Source of the DNA: Nocardia australiensis
Lineage (GTDB): Bacteria > Actinomycetota > Actinomycetes > Mycobacteriales > Mycobacteriaceae
Assembly (NCBI RefSeq): GCF_020733705.1
Contig: NZ_JAJFZM010000008.1
Span: forward strand, 1-64,000
Direction of reading: 5' to 3'
Length of the DNA stretch: 64,000 nt
Part shown: one piece after another, positions 1 to 8,701 of the stretch
Layout: each line of letters starts with the position of its first letter
Numbering within the stretch: the stretch's first letter is position 1
The notes under the pieces: model-generated
What the model was told of the DNA's origin: nothing
Seen by the model: the letters and a program-made list of their open reading frames with translations, nothing else
Databases searched by the model: none
Program-made: the position numbers and the translations under genes

Positions 1-378
1 TGGCGCGGACTACTGCTGCTGATACAGCGCAGCGACACCGGAATTCAGCAAATTGTCGCACGCCTGGTCGCCGACCTATCGGACTCGTCCGTGGCCACTC
101 TGCCCTCGATCGCTGCCGAAACCGGCCTATGGCCGCAGCTACTCCAAGTGCTCGCCAGCGGCGACACCAGCGTGCACACCCGAATCGGCGCGGTATGGGC
201 CCGACTGCCTCCCGAGCGCCGAGCCGGTCTGGAACTGCACATCCACGAACTCCAACTCGATACTCACATGGCCGCGATCACGTCCCAGATCCCCACGATC
301 TCGGTAGAGGAGGTCTTCTTCAGAAGACGCCAAATGCGCCGCCACCGAGGCACTTCCGATAGCTGGCCCACCAGATGA
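1..378 (+). CDS. C-terminal part of an unrecognised protein (cut by window start)
   Basis: The frame is open from the first base to a TGA, giving about 125 residues without a visible start. It is rich in Leu, Ala, Arg and Glu and reads as helical, possibly HEAT-like or regulatory, but I recognise no family. Codon use is normal for this genome, with G/C-rich third positions. It converges with the formylglycine-generating-enzyme-like gene downstream on the other strand, 8 nt away. Function unknown. Confidence 0.45.
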   Translation, partial: WRGLLLLIQRSDTGIQQIVARLVADLSDSSVATLPSIAAETGLWPQLLQVLASGDTSVHTRIGAVWARLPPERRAGLELHIHELQLDTHMAAITSQIPTISVEEVFFRRRQMRRHRGTSDSWPTR

Positions 379-386
379 GCCGTTCG

Positions 387-1115
387 TCACGGCCGACTTC
401 GCGTCGCGTGCAGACGGGTGTGGCAGTTGCTGGAAGTCGGTGACGGGCAAGTCAGCGACCGGGCGACGCGGAACCCCACATCGTCGATTCGGAAGGTGGG
501 ATGGCTGCGACGGCGGACCGACGCGCGGCAGCTCCACTGCTGGTCGGACCATCCGCCACCGCGCAGTACCCGGTATTCGCCGTACACCTCGGCGTCGTAG
601 ATATCCCAGCACCAATTCCATACATTGCCCAGCATGTCGTAGAAGCCCCACGCATTGGGCCGCTTACCGCCCACCTCGTGACTGCGATCATCGGAATTGC
701 CGCCGTACCAGGCAATCTCATCGAGCGGCCCATAACGTGGCCCATTACTTCCGGCCCGGCACGCGTACTCCCACTCCGCTTCGGCCGGCAACCGGTATCC
801 GTCGGCGACGGTGTCCCATTCGACCTGTTCATCGTCTTGAAGGCGGTACGCGGGTGTCAACCCTTCCAATAGCGACGCGGCATTGCAGAAGCCGATCGCA
901 TCCCACCACGACACGCCCTCGACCGGCCGCCGATCGCCCCGCGCGGCGCTCGGGCGCTCCCCTGTGACCTCCGCATACTGCGCCTGGGTAATCGGGAACG
1001 CCGCCACCTCACACGCCGCGACGGTAACCGGCCAACTGCGCTGCGTCCGCCGATCCGACAGCGTCACCTGCCCCTCGCCGATGGCCACCATCTCGATTCC
1101 CGCACTCGCACCCAC
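387..1115 (-). CDS. SUMF1/FGE-sulfatase-domain protein, probably not a true formylglycine generator
   Basis: The 242-residue protein carries the SUMF1 (FGE-sulfatase, C-type-lectin-like) fold over about residues 8-220. The hallmarks are YRLPAEAEWEYACRAG near residue 107, MLGNVWNWCWD near 161, RVLRGGGW near 182 and GFRVARS near 214. True formylglycine-generating enzymes bind copper with two Cys after the RGG motif. Here only Cys196 is present and the first is replaced by Ser/Asp, so sulfatase activation is doubtful. This domain is also used in ergothioneine-type synthases and ligand-binding proteins. No sulfatase is nearby. The start is uncertain; Met9 is an alternative. Confidence 0.75.
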   Translation of the reverse strand: MGASAGIEMVAIGEGQVTLSDRRTQRSWPVTVAACEVAAFPITQAQYAEVTGERPSAARGDRRPVEGVSWWDAIGFCNAASLLEGLTPAYRLQDDEQVEWDTVADGYRLPAEAEWEYACRAGSNGPRYGPLDEIAWYGGNSDDRSHEVGGKRPNAWGFYDMLGNVWNWCWDIYDAEVYGEYRVLRGGGWSDQQWSCRASVRRRSHPTFRIDDVGFRVARSLTCPSPTSSNCHTRLHATRSRP

Positions 1116-1309
1116 GGCGCCCCATGCTAGTTGTCGCCCACGGCGGTCTCACGCACCAGAGTGCCTGCGGCGATACCAGGTTTCATGGCGCCCCAGCCAC
1201 CAGCCCCCTACGCCCATTCGCAGCGTCGCATCCATCGGCCGACGGTGGGATACCGAAGCCCAAGGCGCACTACCGGTTCCGGTAATCGCCCGGAGCTGCT
1301 CGCATATAT

Positions 1310-1343
1310 GGATAGAGCACCGGCCGGGGCCGGTGCTCTATCC
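1310..1343. terminator. Perfect hairpin downstream of the efflux gene
   Basis: Two perfectly complementary 16-nt arms (GGATAGAGCACCGGCC and its reverse complement) are separated by 2 nt. The hairpin sits 35 nt beyond the stop of the minus-strand efflux gene and about 195 nt upstream of the FGE-like gene start. There is no obvious T-tract, as is common in actinobacteria. A bidirectional terminator is the simplest reading; an operator is less likely. Confidence 0.65.
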
Positions 1344-1378
1344 GATGGTTCCCTAGTTTTCGCGCTGGAATCCGGTAA

Positions 1379-3010
1379 CTACGCGCGCAGAGCCGGTTCC
1401 AGTTCACCCTCGCGGTCCATCTCGGCGGACTCGGTGTCAGCCTCCGCGCGCATCGGGTCGAGGGTGGGGTCGATGTCGATCGTGCGACGCAGCGGCTTGT
1501 TCGGCAGCAGCGCGGTCGCGACGAGCGCGACGACCGTCATGGCGGCGGCGATGAGGAATATCCGCCCGGTCGCGTCGCCGTAGGAGGCGCGCACGATCGC
1601 GACCACCGGTCCGGGCAAGGCCCCCAGATCCAGGCTGCCGCCGCCTGAGGAGCCGGCGGGAATGCCGAGCTCGGCGAATCCCTGCGCCGATAGTTCGCCA
1701 ACCCGGGTCGCCAGCACCGAACCGAGCACCGATACCCCGATCGCTCCACCCATGGTGCGGAAGAACGCGATACTGCTCGACGCCGCGCCGATATTGTGCA
1801 CGCTCACGGTGTTCTGTACGGCCAGCACGAGATTCTGCATCATCATGCCCATGCCGAGCCCGACAATGGCGATGTAGAAGCCGACCAGCCAGATACTCGT
1901 CGCGTGATCGATCGTCGAGAGCAGCCCGAATCCGACCACCAACAGCGCGCCCCCGGCGACCACGAACCGCTTCCACTTACCGAAACGAGTAATCAACTGC
2001 CCCGAGACAACCGACGCGACCAGCGTGCCCGCCACCATGGGGATGGTCAGCACACCTGCCACGGTCGGCGAATATCCGCGCGCGGTCTGGAAGTACTGCC
2101 CCAGGAAGGTAGTCGCGCCGAACATCCCGATACCGACCGCGATCGAGGCGATGATCGCCAGGCCAGTGGTGCGTTCGGTGATGATCCGCAAGGGGATGAT
2201 CGGCGCCTTGGCGCGTGACTCGACCCATACAGTTGCCACCAGCAGCAGCACACCCGCGGCGACGTAGAGCGCCGACTCACGGGACAACCAGGCGTAGTAA
2301 CCGGCCTTCCCGGCGAACGAAACCCAGATGAGCAGTACCGACACACCGCCGGTCAGCAGTGCGGCGCCGAGCCAATCGATCGACACCCCGTCCTTGCGCT
2401 CGGTCGGCAGACGCAGAGTTCGCTGCAACAGGAACAACGCGATCACCGCGAGCGGCACGCACACGAAGAAGCACCAGCGCCAGCCCAGCGAGCTATCGAC
2501 GATGACACCACCGAGAATGGGGCCACCGGACATCGAAACCGCCATCACGGCGCCCATGTAGCCGGAGTACCGTCCGCGTTCGCGCGGCGCCACAATGGAG
2601 CCGATGATCGCGACCACGAGCGCGGTCAACCCGCCCATGCCGATCCCTTGGACAACGCGGGCAATCAGCAGCATGGCCATATTGCCTGCGAAGCCCGCGA
2701 CGATCGAGCCGACGACGAAGATAATGATGGCCGACTGCACGAGCAGTTTCTTGTTGAACAGATCGGCGAACTTGCCCCAGATCGGCGTTGACGCGGCGTT
2801 GGCCAGCAGTGCCGCCGTGATGACCCAGGCATACGCGGTCTGCGACCCGTGCAAATCTCCGATGATGGTGGGCAGCGCCGTCGCGACGATAGTGGTGCTC
2901 AGCAGCGCCGTGAACAGCGCCGCGAGCAGCCCCGTCATCGCTTCCAGGATTTCGCGGTGAGTCATCGCACTCGGATCGCGCCGCGTCACCGCCTCGACTG
3001 AACTAGACAT
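1379..3010 (-). CDS. DHA2-family (EmrB/QacA) 14-TM drug efflux MFS transporter
   Basis: The 543-residue membrane protein has about 14 hydrophobic segments beginning near residue 23. It carries the antiporter motif C (GGPILGGVIVDSSLGW near residue 160) and the loop motif with KFADLFNKK near residue 80. These are typical of proton-driven multidrug exporters of the DHA2 family. Its start overlaps the stop of the upstream MarR gene by 8 nt, so the two form an operon. The hydrophilic C-terminal tail is acidic. Likely regulated by the MarR repressor next door; substrates cannot be read from sequence. Confidence 0.9.
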   Translation of the reverse strand: MSSSVEAVTRRDPSAMTHREILEAMTGLLAALFTALLSTTIVATALPTIIGDLHGSQTAYAWVITAALLANAASTPIWGKFADLFNKKLLVQSAIIIFVVGSIVAGFAGNMAMLLIARVVQGIGMGGLTALVVAIIGSIVAPRERGRYSGYMGAVMAVSMSGGPILGGVIVDSSLGWRWCFFVCVPLAVIALFLLQRTLRLPTERKDGVSIDWLGAALLTGGVSVLLIWVSFAGKAGYYAWLSRESALYVAAGVLLLVATVWVESRAKAPIIPLRIITERTTGLAIIASIAVGIGMFGATTFLGQYFQTARGYSPTVAGVLTIPMVAGTLVASVVSGQLITRFGKWKRFVVAGGALLVVGFGLLSTIDHATSIWLVGFYIAIVGLGMGMMMQNLVLAVQNTVSVHNIGAASSSIAFFRTMGGAIGVSVLGSVLATRVGELSAQGFAELGIPAGSSGGGSLDLGALPGPVVAIVRASYGDATGRIFLIAAAMTVVALVATALLPNKPLRRTIDIDPTLDPMRAEADTESAEMDREGELEPALRA

Positions 3011-3518
3011 TCACTTCCTGACTCTCTGTAGCTGCGGCGCTCTGTTGCGAAACGGGCTGATCCGCGCTCACCGCGGTGCGGTGCGCGTGCGCGGTCAGTG
3101 AGTTCCTGAGCTTCTGAATTCCGGCGCAAGCCTGCTCGGCCTCGTCCTCACTCCAATCCGCGAGGGCGCTGCGCAAGCCCTGTGCCCGCGACATCCGAAT
3201 GCGCGCGAGCAGGTCACGCCCCTCGTTGGTGACCTGGATGCGGGTCGCCCTGCCATCGTCGGGATCGGCGTGACGGCTGATCAACCCGGAGCCGACCAAC
3301 TCCGTGACGTGCCTGCTCAACACCGATGGGCTGATACACAGGTCCACCGCCAGATCCACCTGACGACACGAGCCCTTGGAATCGAGAGTGCCGAGCACAC
3401 CGATGCCACCCGGAAGCAGGTGCCCTTCCTCCGAATGCAGCAGGGCCACACGGATCGCGCGGCTGATCAAGTAGAGCTCCCGGATCAGGCTCTGTGCCGT
3501 ATCGGATGACACTGCCAT
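3003..3518 (-). CDS. MarR-family regulator of the adjacent efflux pump
   Basis: A 171-residue winged-helix protein with the MarR core at about residues 10-140, including a recognition helix (SPSVLSRHVTELVGSGL) and the wing with DPDDGRATRIQVT. The ATG at 3518 is chosen because GGAG lies 5 nt upstream; a GTG at 3524 is the alternative. It overlaps the efflux gene downstream. MarR proteins normally repress their own operon and release on binding phenolic or drug ligands. Inverted repeats just upstream (3540-3590) are likely its operators. Confidence 0.88.
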   Translation of the reverse strand: MAVSSDTAQSLIRELYLISRAIRVALLHSEEGHLLPGGIGVLGTLDSKGSCRQVDLAVDLCISPSVLSRHVTELVGSGLISRHADPDDGRATRIQVTNEGRDLLARIRMSRAQGLRSALADWSEDEAEQACAGIQKLRNSLTAHAHRTAVSADQPVSQQSAAATESQEVNV

Positions 3519-3539
3519 GTCCACTCCAACGTACGAGGT

Positions 3540-3590
3540 TAATTGCTTGCAGCATGCAACTTTATTCTAGTTACCTGTACTAAGCAATTA
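3540..3590. promoter_or_regulatory. Likely MarR operator region
   Basis: A 13-bp palindrome, TTGCA-gca-TGCAA, lies at 3547-3559. An outer inverted repeat, TAATTGCTT (3540-3548) and AAGCAATTA (3582-3590), spans it. Both are AT-rich against a GC-rich background and sit just upstream of the marR start, the expected position for autoregulation. Confidence 0.6.
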
Positions 3591-3687
3591 GATGTTCGGC
3601 AGCTCACAATCCAGTGATCGCGCCGCACCCGTCAGTGCGCGACGGGACGGGCCTTTCGCCGCGATGGCGTGCCATGCTCGCGAGCGT

Positions 3688-4083
3688 TCACCAAGTCTCG
3701 ACCGCGATCACCGACGGGTCATCGATCTCGAGGACATCGCGCAGAGCGGAAACGATGGTACGCACCAGCCGATCACGGACGAGATCGCTTGCGCCCATTT
3801 CGAGTTCGTAGCTCTGTGTTCCACGAGTAAACCCGAGACGGGTGAGGGTGGCTATCTGTTCATCGCTGTAGGCCGGCTCGGCCGGGATATCGGCGCGCCC
3901 ACGCAGCCGCTGCCACAGCGACCGCGATCGTTGACGGCCAGGATCGACCACCTCGACGCGAATGCCCTCGTCGCCGGTCATCCATTGCACGTAGCCAACG
4001 GACTCCACGGTGATCACGCCCGTCCCGTCACGGCCCATCGTGCGCTCCACGGCGTTCAGCACACGCTTTCCGAGTTCGTCCAT
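3688..4083 (-). CDS. Conserved hypothetical protein, possibly a TY-Chap/YbjN-type chaperone-like protein
   Basis: A 131-residue acidic soluble protein. GGGAGG lies 5 nt before the ATG at 4083, which fixes the start. It begins DELGKRVLNAVERTMGRD, continues with a beta-rich stretch (GTGVITVESVGYVQWM), and ends in a helix and an acidic tail. The layout resembles the small YbjN/CesT-like TY-Chap domains found in actinobacteria, but I am not certain. It stands alone, with no operon partner. Function unknown. Confidence 0.55.
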   Translation of the reverse strand: MDELGKRVLNAVERTMGRDGTGVITVESVGYVQWMTGDEGIRVEVVDPGRQRSRSLWQRLRGRADIPAEPAYSDEQIATLTRLGFTRGTQSYELEMGASDLVRDRLVRTIVSALRDVLEIDDPSVIAVETW

Positions 4084-4497
4084 GTTCGCCTCCCGTCGAC
4101 GAGAAAACACGGTACCGCTCGACTTACCGGCATCGGCGCTGTTCGGCGAACCGCAGTCAGGCGAGACCTACTCGTCCATCGTCAACTCCGTGCGCGCCGA
4201 TTTCGCACGCCCCAAGTTCTCGGGAGCTGCGACTGCTCCAGCTCACAGCATGTAACAGTCGCCGCGACCGAGAGCACAGCGGCAAGACAGGCGACAAACA
4301 CCCACCGCCAGCGAGACTGACGACCAGGGACCGACCCGGCGACTCCGGCTCGGCCCCCTTCCCATCTGGTCGGGCGACCGTCAATGATGGTGGCGGTCGC
4401 TACGACGCGACGTGGGAGTCGACAGTGCGTCCTGCGGCGTGATCAAATTCGCTCGCTCGGGCCGTCTCGTTCTGCGCGGGTGGTCGACATGGGGCGG
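4084..4497. other. Intergenic stretch without a recognisable gene
   Basis: About 410 nt between two minus-strand genes. Short open frames exist on both strands, but none has a ribosome-binding site or a recognisable composition. I see no repeat or RNA gene here. Confidence 0.4.
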
Positions 4498-4875
4498 TCA
4501 GACCCACTGCACGAGCTGCCACACGATGCCGTTGGGGTCGGAGAACTGGCAGTAGCGCTCACCCCACGGCTCGGTCTCCAGCTCGGTGACCACCGTGGCG
4601 CCGGCGGCAGAGATGCGGGCGAACTCGGCGTCAACATCCTCGACGACGAACACCACGAGCGTGCCTTGCCCGGCCGATCCGGCGATCGACTCCGGCTTGA
4701 ACGAGCCGAGGCCGGTGCGCAGAAGGACCACATTGAGCCCGGCATCGGGGTGGGTCAGAGATATAAAGCCGTCCGCGGACATCGCCTCGATGAACCCGAA
4801 GTTCTGCTTGGCGAAGGCGGCCGAGGCGTCAGGGTCAGGGACGTTCAGGGACAGAGCGGTGGCGGTGATCTTCAT
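4498..4875 (-). CDS. VOC-family (glyoxalase/dioxygenase fold) protein
   Basis: A 125-residue single VOC module. The ATG at 4875 is preceded by GGAGGCTCCGT, a good ribosome-binding site, so longer frames are not used. Paired beta-alpha-beta-beta-beta units are visible: ITATALSLNVPDPDASAAFA at the start and AEFARISAAGATVVTELETEPWGERYCQFSDPNG near the end. Such proteins are enzymes or antibiotic-binding proteins; the substrate is not evident. It is divergent from a TetR gene, and the shared spacer contains a palindrome, so it is probably that repressor's target. Confidence 0.85.
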   Translation of the reverse strand: MKITATALSLNVPDPDASAAFAKQNFGFIEAMSADGFISLTHPDAGLNVVLLRTGLGSFKPESIAGSAGQGTLVVFVVEDVDAEFARISAAGATVVTELETEPWGERYCQFSDPNGIVWQLVQWV

Positions 4876-4896
4876 ACGGAGCCTCCCAGTAGACAA

Positions 4897-4917
4897 ACCT
4901 TGTGCAATGTATAAGGT
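4897..4917. promoter_or_regulatory. Candidate TetR operator between VOC gene and tetR
   Basis: A 21-bp imperfect palindrome has ACCTT and AAGGT ends and further symmetric matches inside. It lies between the divergent VOC and TetR genes, 22 nt from the VOC start. Position and symmetry suit a TetR-family operator controlling both genes. Confidence 0.5.
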
Positions 4918-4955
4918 AATGGATTCCAAGAGTATTCCCAACCCGGAGGCGCCAT

Positions 4956-5702
4956 ATGGCTCACGAGCTGATCGACCTACTGTGGCGCGACCACTCAGCC
5001 GCCCCGCAGGGCGGCGCCCGTGGACCGCGCGCGAAAGTGACGACGTCGGAGGCCGTGGACGCAGCGATCGGGCTGGCCGACGCAGAGAACCTGAATGCTG
5101 TGACAGTGCGCCGTCTGGCCGCGGACCTGGGCATCTCGACGATGGCTGTCTACACGCACGTCGGATCTCGTGATGACCTGCTGGTCCTTATGATCGATGC
5201 CGTGCACGCTCGCCAGCCGCGGCCGCCGTACGGGTCCGAGCTCTGGCAGGAGCGGGTGTGGCAGATCGCCGAGGCCGACCTGGCCCTCTACGCCGCGCAC
5301 TGCTGGCTGCTGGATGTGACCGACCAGCGCTCCTCGCTGGGGCCCGGGACTATCGCCAAGTACGACCACGAACTACACGCCTTCGACGGCACCGGGCTGA
5401 GCGACATCGACCGCGACGCGGCCCTGACGTTCGTCGCGGACTTCGTTCGGGCTTCCGCTCAGGCCCATCGCCCAGACCCGCATGCAGCGGACACGGCCGA
5501 GGTCTGGCTCGCCTGGAACCAGCGCCTGGCCGGCTATCTCGGCGATTCCTACCCGCTGGCTCAGCAGGTAGGCGCCGCCGCCGGCGCGGCGATGAACGCT
5601 GCCTACAGCCCCGACCACGCCTGGGCCTTCGGCCTGGAACGAGTCCTCGACGCCCTGACAGCCCTCATCCGCACCGAGAGACGCAGACCCATCGATGGGT
5701 AG
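4956..5702 (+). CDS. TetR-family transcriptional regulator
   Basis: A 248-residue protein with an N-terminal extension, then a TetR DNA-binding domain at about residues 28-75 (SEAVDAAIGLADAENLNAVTVRRLA, ISTMAVYTHVGSRDDLL). The helical ligand-binding C-terminal domain is of the TetR_C_1/ActR-like type. GGAGG lies upstream of the ATG. It is divergent from the VOC gene and likely represses it and itself. The ligand is unknown. Confidence 0.88.
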   Translation: MAHELIDLLWRDHSAAPQGGARGPRAKVTTSEAVDAAIGLADAENLNAVTVRRLAADLGISTMAVYTHVGSRDDLLVLMIDAVHARQPRPPYGSELWQERVWQIAEADLALYAAHCWLLDVTDQRSSLGPGTIAKYDHELHAFDGTGLSDIDRDAALTFVADFVRASAQAHRPDPHAADTAEVWLAWNQRLAGYLGDSYPLAQQVGAAAGAAMNAAYSPDHAWAFGLERVLDALTALIRTERRRPIDG

Positions 5703-6006
5703 TACGTTGACCGGCAAGTACTCGGCTGCGTACGTCGGTGGCTGAGGCCGGACCCATCGCCCCGCGCAGGGCTTGCCGGGGCAGCGTCAACGCCCTACCG
5801 CCGGAACCGATTTCGATGATGGGCCCATCCGGTTGCGAAATAAGGCCAACGATCGTCTCGACCGCTTCGCGGTAGGTAGCAGTACCACCCCGGCCGTCGA
5901 CAACCTCCTGACCCGCAACACCTAGCCGGGCGGATCTCGCCGATCGACGGCAACCAATCAGGAATCGAGAAGCGCCGACCCGCGAGCCACACTTAACGTA
6001 GCCGTC
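5703..6006. other. Intergenic stretch with a possible decayed gene fragment
   Basis: About 300 nt. On the minus strand one frame reads as a plausible protein tail (for example REAVETIVGLISQPDGPII) for roughly 60 residues. It has no start and the frame runs under the next gene. This may be the remnant of an enzyme gene, but I cannot name the family. Confidence 0.3.
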
Positions 6007-6417
6007 ATGGACATCATCATTTACCAGACCTTCCTCCCCCATGACGACCCGGACGCGACCCTGGCTTTCTATCGCGACACCCTCGGCTTCGAAGTGCGTA
6101 ACGACGTCGGATACAACGGGCTGCGCTGGATCACGGTAGGCCCCGTCGGACAGCCAGACACGTCCATCGTTCTGCACCCGCCTGCCGCCGACCCCGGCAT
6201 CACCGACGGCGAGCGCCGCACCATCGCCGAAATGATGGCCAAGGGCACCTATGCCAGCATCAACCTGGCCGCCAAGGATCTCGACGATGTATTCGAGCGG
6301 CTGCAAGCCGGCGGCGCCGAGGTCGTCCAGGAGCCGACCGACCAGCCGTATGGGGTACGTGACTGCTCCTTCCGCGATCCCGCGGGCAACCTGCTTCGCA
6401 TTCAGGAACTGCGCTGA
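6007..6417 (+). CDS. VOC-family protein (glyoxalase/bleomycin-resistance type)
   Basis: A 136-residue protein with the classical VOC pattern. It opens with DPDATLAFYRDTLGFEVRNDV (residues 15-35), has a central INLAAKDLDDVFERLQAGGAEVVQEP, and ends with GVRDCSFRDPAGNLLRIQEL, where the last Glu is the usual metal-ligand position. It stands alone between unrelated genes. It could be a dioxygenase, epimerase or drug-binding protein; the sequence does not say which. Confidence 0.87.
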   Translation: MDIIIYQTFLPHDDPDATLAFYRDTLGFEVRNDVGYNGLRWITVGPVGQPDTSIVLHPPAADPGITDGERRTIAEMMAKGTYASINLAAKDLDDVFERLQAGGAEVVQEPTDQPYGVRDCSFRDPAGNLLRIQELR

Positions 6418-6488
6418 ACCATCCCCGCGGCGATCAACCGCGCCAATCGCCGACGGTGTGGTTCGCCGACGGTGCAGACACCCGGTTG

Positions 6489-6879
6489 ATCCCTGACGAG
6501 CGGTGCCGCGAAACTCCGACGCGTCCGATTCCACGCGGACAACGGCTCGGTGTCCCATAAGGATCTGGACGCGAAGTACGGCGAAAACCTATTCCTCGCC
6601 AGCAGTGACGACGCCGAACCGACACCTGCCGCCGACGCCGTCGACTTCTGGAAGAACGAGCAACAGCACTACGAGTACGGCACCGGCGATCCGGCCCCGG
6701 GGACCGAGAACTTCACACAAATGGTCTGGAAGGCGACCACCAGTGTCGGCGTCACCCGAGCCTGCGTGCTCGCACCCGACTCCGACGATCCCGGCTAGAC
6801 CTACATCATCGCGATCTACCAGCCACCCGGCAACATTCCGGGCGAATACCGCGACAACGTGCTACCCGCCGTCGATTAG
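6489..6879 (+). pseudogene. Decayed CAP/SCP-domain (PR-1-like) secreted protein gene
   Basis: The frame reads GSVSHKDLDAKYGENLF, then FWKNEQQHYEYG, NFTQMVWKATTSVGVTRACV and, after a TAG at 6796-6798, TYIIAIYQPPGNIPGEYRDNV. These are the successive CAP-domain motifs: GENL, the F-T-Q-M-V-W block and the YxPxGN block. The in-frame stop and the loss of the N-terminal helix and signal peptide show a pseudogene. Its end overlaps the stop of the opposite TetR gene by 4 nt. Confidence 0.72.
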
Positions 6880-7523
6880 ACCGCGGCCCCGGGCGTGACC
6901 ACTCGAGCGCTCGCGGGTGGCTTCATTTGGGCGATAATCGCCGCTCCCATCCAGCGGCGTAAGTACCGCCGCAGCTCATCCTCGCTGCGCGGCGGATTGC
7001 CCGGGGACGCGAAGAACGATTGCATCGTTCGCAGGACGTACTCGACAAGCTCTTGAAGAGACGCGTCGTCGTATCCGTAGTGCGCCCAATCGATATCGAA
7101 GCGCTTGATCATCGTCATTCCGAAGCTTTGCGCCTCTTCGGAGGTGAGGCTGTCGGGCTGGACATTCGAATACGTACTCGACAGCAGAATCCCCAGATGG
7201 GGTGTTCGGCGGACCTCGGCCAGCGTGTAAACCACGCCCTCGGTCATCGCTTCGACGGGGTCTTCGATACCACTGACCTGCTGCGTCAGCCGATCGAGAA
7301 AACCAGCGACCGACGCGATTGCCGCCGCCCGCATCAGAGCGTCCGCACTGGGAAAGTATCGGTACACCGTCTGCCGGATGACGCCGAGCGAATCCGCGAC
7401 CTCGGCAATGCTGATCTCCGAACTCGTTTGTCCGATCAGATCGACGGCAGCGGCGACAATTCGACGAGACGCGTCTTCATCGCTGTCCGGCGGACTACCG
7501 CCCCACCCACGCCTTCCTGCCAC
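6876..7523 (-). CDS. TetR-family transcriptional regulator
   Basis: A 215-residue protein from a GTG start. The TetR helix-turn-helix lies at about residues 20-66 (ASRRIVAAAVDLIGQ, ISIAEVADSLGVIRQTVYRYFPSADAL). The C-terminal helical domain is of the type seen with hydroxylase- or lipid-related operons. It is divergent from the diiron-protein/membrane-protein operon at 7775, and the 32-bp inverted repeat between them is the likely operator. Confidence 0.88.
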   Translation of the reverse strand: MAGRRGWGGSPPDSDEDASRRIVAAAVDLIGQTSSEISIAEVADSLGVIRQTVYRYFPSADALMRAAAIASVAGFLDRLTQQVSGIEDPVEAMTEGVVYTLAEVRRTPHLGILLSSTYSNVQPDSLTSEEAQSFGMTMIKRFDIDWAHYGYDDASLQELVEYVLRTMQSFFASPGNPPRSEDELRRYLRRWMGAAIIAQMKPPASARVVTPGAAV

Positions 7524-7668
7524 TGCCCGCTTCCTCGGCTCGAATCATGTCCCTCATGCGCAAACCCCGCAGCGGGAATCCCGCCGACTGTCCAGGTTCA
7601 GGGGCTCGACGGTATCACGAGGCCAGCCCACCTCCCGTCCTGCGATTCGAGACCCCTGCGCCGATTTT

Positions 7669-7700
7669 GATCATACACATCGACAGTTGTATGTATGATC
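7669..7700. promoter_or_regulatory. Inverted repeat, likely operator of the divergent TetR gene
   Basis: Perfect 9-nt arms GATCATACA and TGTATGATC lie 14 nt apart, with extra partial symmetry inside (ACAT/ATGT). The site is in the divergent spacer upstream of the PF10118 gene, in the expected promoter position, and is much more AT-rich than its surroundings. Confidence 0.6.
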
Positions 7701-7774
7701 TCAGCCATTGTCGCTGCGGAACATCCAAGCGCAACCACCGGACCAGACCACTCTGAATGACGAGGTACAGCCCA

Positions 7775-8701
7775 GTGACCGAGCTACAAGTCCGAAAGAT
7801 GCGTTTCGCGTTCGCGGACTACGACGTGCCCTTCCTGTGGAACGAACAGAATCCGGCCTTCTCGTCGATGGCCAATGCGGTGTCCTTCCTGGCGATCGGC
7901 TTCGAAAAGATGATCGTCAACATGATTCGCGAGACCATGCCACTGATAACCGATTCCGCGGTCGCGGAGGAAGCCGACGCATTCGTGCGGCAGGAGGGGC
8001 AACACTCCACTGCCCATCGCCAACACGCCAACGGTCTGATCAAGCGATACCCGGGGCTCAAGGAGACTCTCAACGCGGTAATCGCGGAATTCGACAGCCT
8101 CACCGTGAACACCTCGGTCAACTACCGACTTGCCTATACCGCCGACTTGGAGGCGACCTTCACCCCGGTGTTCAAGCTGATGCTCGACAATGATTCGACC
8201 CTGTTCCGACCGGGAGACGACCGCGTCGCGTCATTGTTCATCTGGCATTTCGTCGAGGAAGTCGAACATCGGAGTTCCGCGCTCATCATCTTCGAGTCCG
8301 TTGTCGGAAGCGATGTCTACCGGATGCGCATGGCTCCGTCGATATTCGGGCACGTGATGAAGGTGATCAGATTGGCGTGCGCAGGCTTCAACAAGCATGT
8401 CCCACTGGAGGATCGGAAGATCGACGCACTATCGATGTTCGCGTCCCACCGGCGCAAGACGAAACTGCGTAAGGCATTGCGGCTACCCACGGAAGACAAC
8501 GGCCCCATGCCGCGCGCCTTCGACGATCTACCACTCGGCGAGCAACTCACCGCGCTGGTAGGCGTCGTCCGCAGTCAGCTGCCGAAGCACAACCCCGACC
8601 ACGAGAAACTACCCGTACTCGCCGACGTCTGGTTCGAGCGCTACAAAGCCGGCTACGACGTATCGCACTGGTACACCGCCGCATCACGGCAGGTGAACTG
8701 A
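7775..8701 (+). CDS. PF10118-type metal-dependent hydrolase-like (diiron, ferritin-like) protein
   Basis: A protein of about 308 residues. The GTG at 7775 has GAGG 9 nt upstream; an ATG at 7757 has none. Conserved iron-ligand motifs of the PF10118 family are present: a first Glu in ANAVSFLAIGFEKM, then FVRQEGQHSTAHRQHAN, and later WHFVEEVEHRSSAL. This four-helix arrangement matches membrane-associated diiron proteins annotated as metal-dependent hydrolases; the true reaction is unknown. It is translationally coupled (ATGA) to the membrane protein downstream, implying a two-protein unit controlled by the divergent TetR. Confidence 0.8.
   Translation: MTELQVRKMRFAFADYDVPFLWNEQNPAFSSMANAVSFLAIGFEKMIVNMIRETMPLITDSAVAEEADAFVRQEGQHSTAHRQHANGLIKRYPGLKETLNAVIAEFDSLTVNTSVNYRLAYTADLEATFTPVFKLMLDNDSTLFRPGDDRVASLFIWHFVEEVEHRSSALIIFESVVGSDVYRMRMAPSIFGHVMKVIRLACAGFNKHVPLEDRKIDALSMFASHRRKTKLRKALRLPTEDNGPMPRAFDDLPLGEQLTALVGVVRSQLPKHNPDHEKLPVLADVWFERYKAGYDVSHWYTAASRQVN

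Noticed and set aside
3592..4320. Long plus-strand open frame (about 240 codons)
   Set aside because: It is antisense to the hypothetical gene at 3688-4083, has no ribosome-binding site and an Arg/His/Ser-rich product. It is a shadow of high-GC coding DNA.
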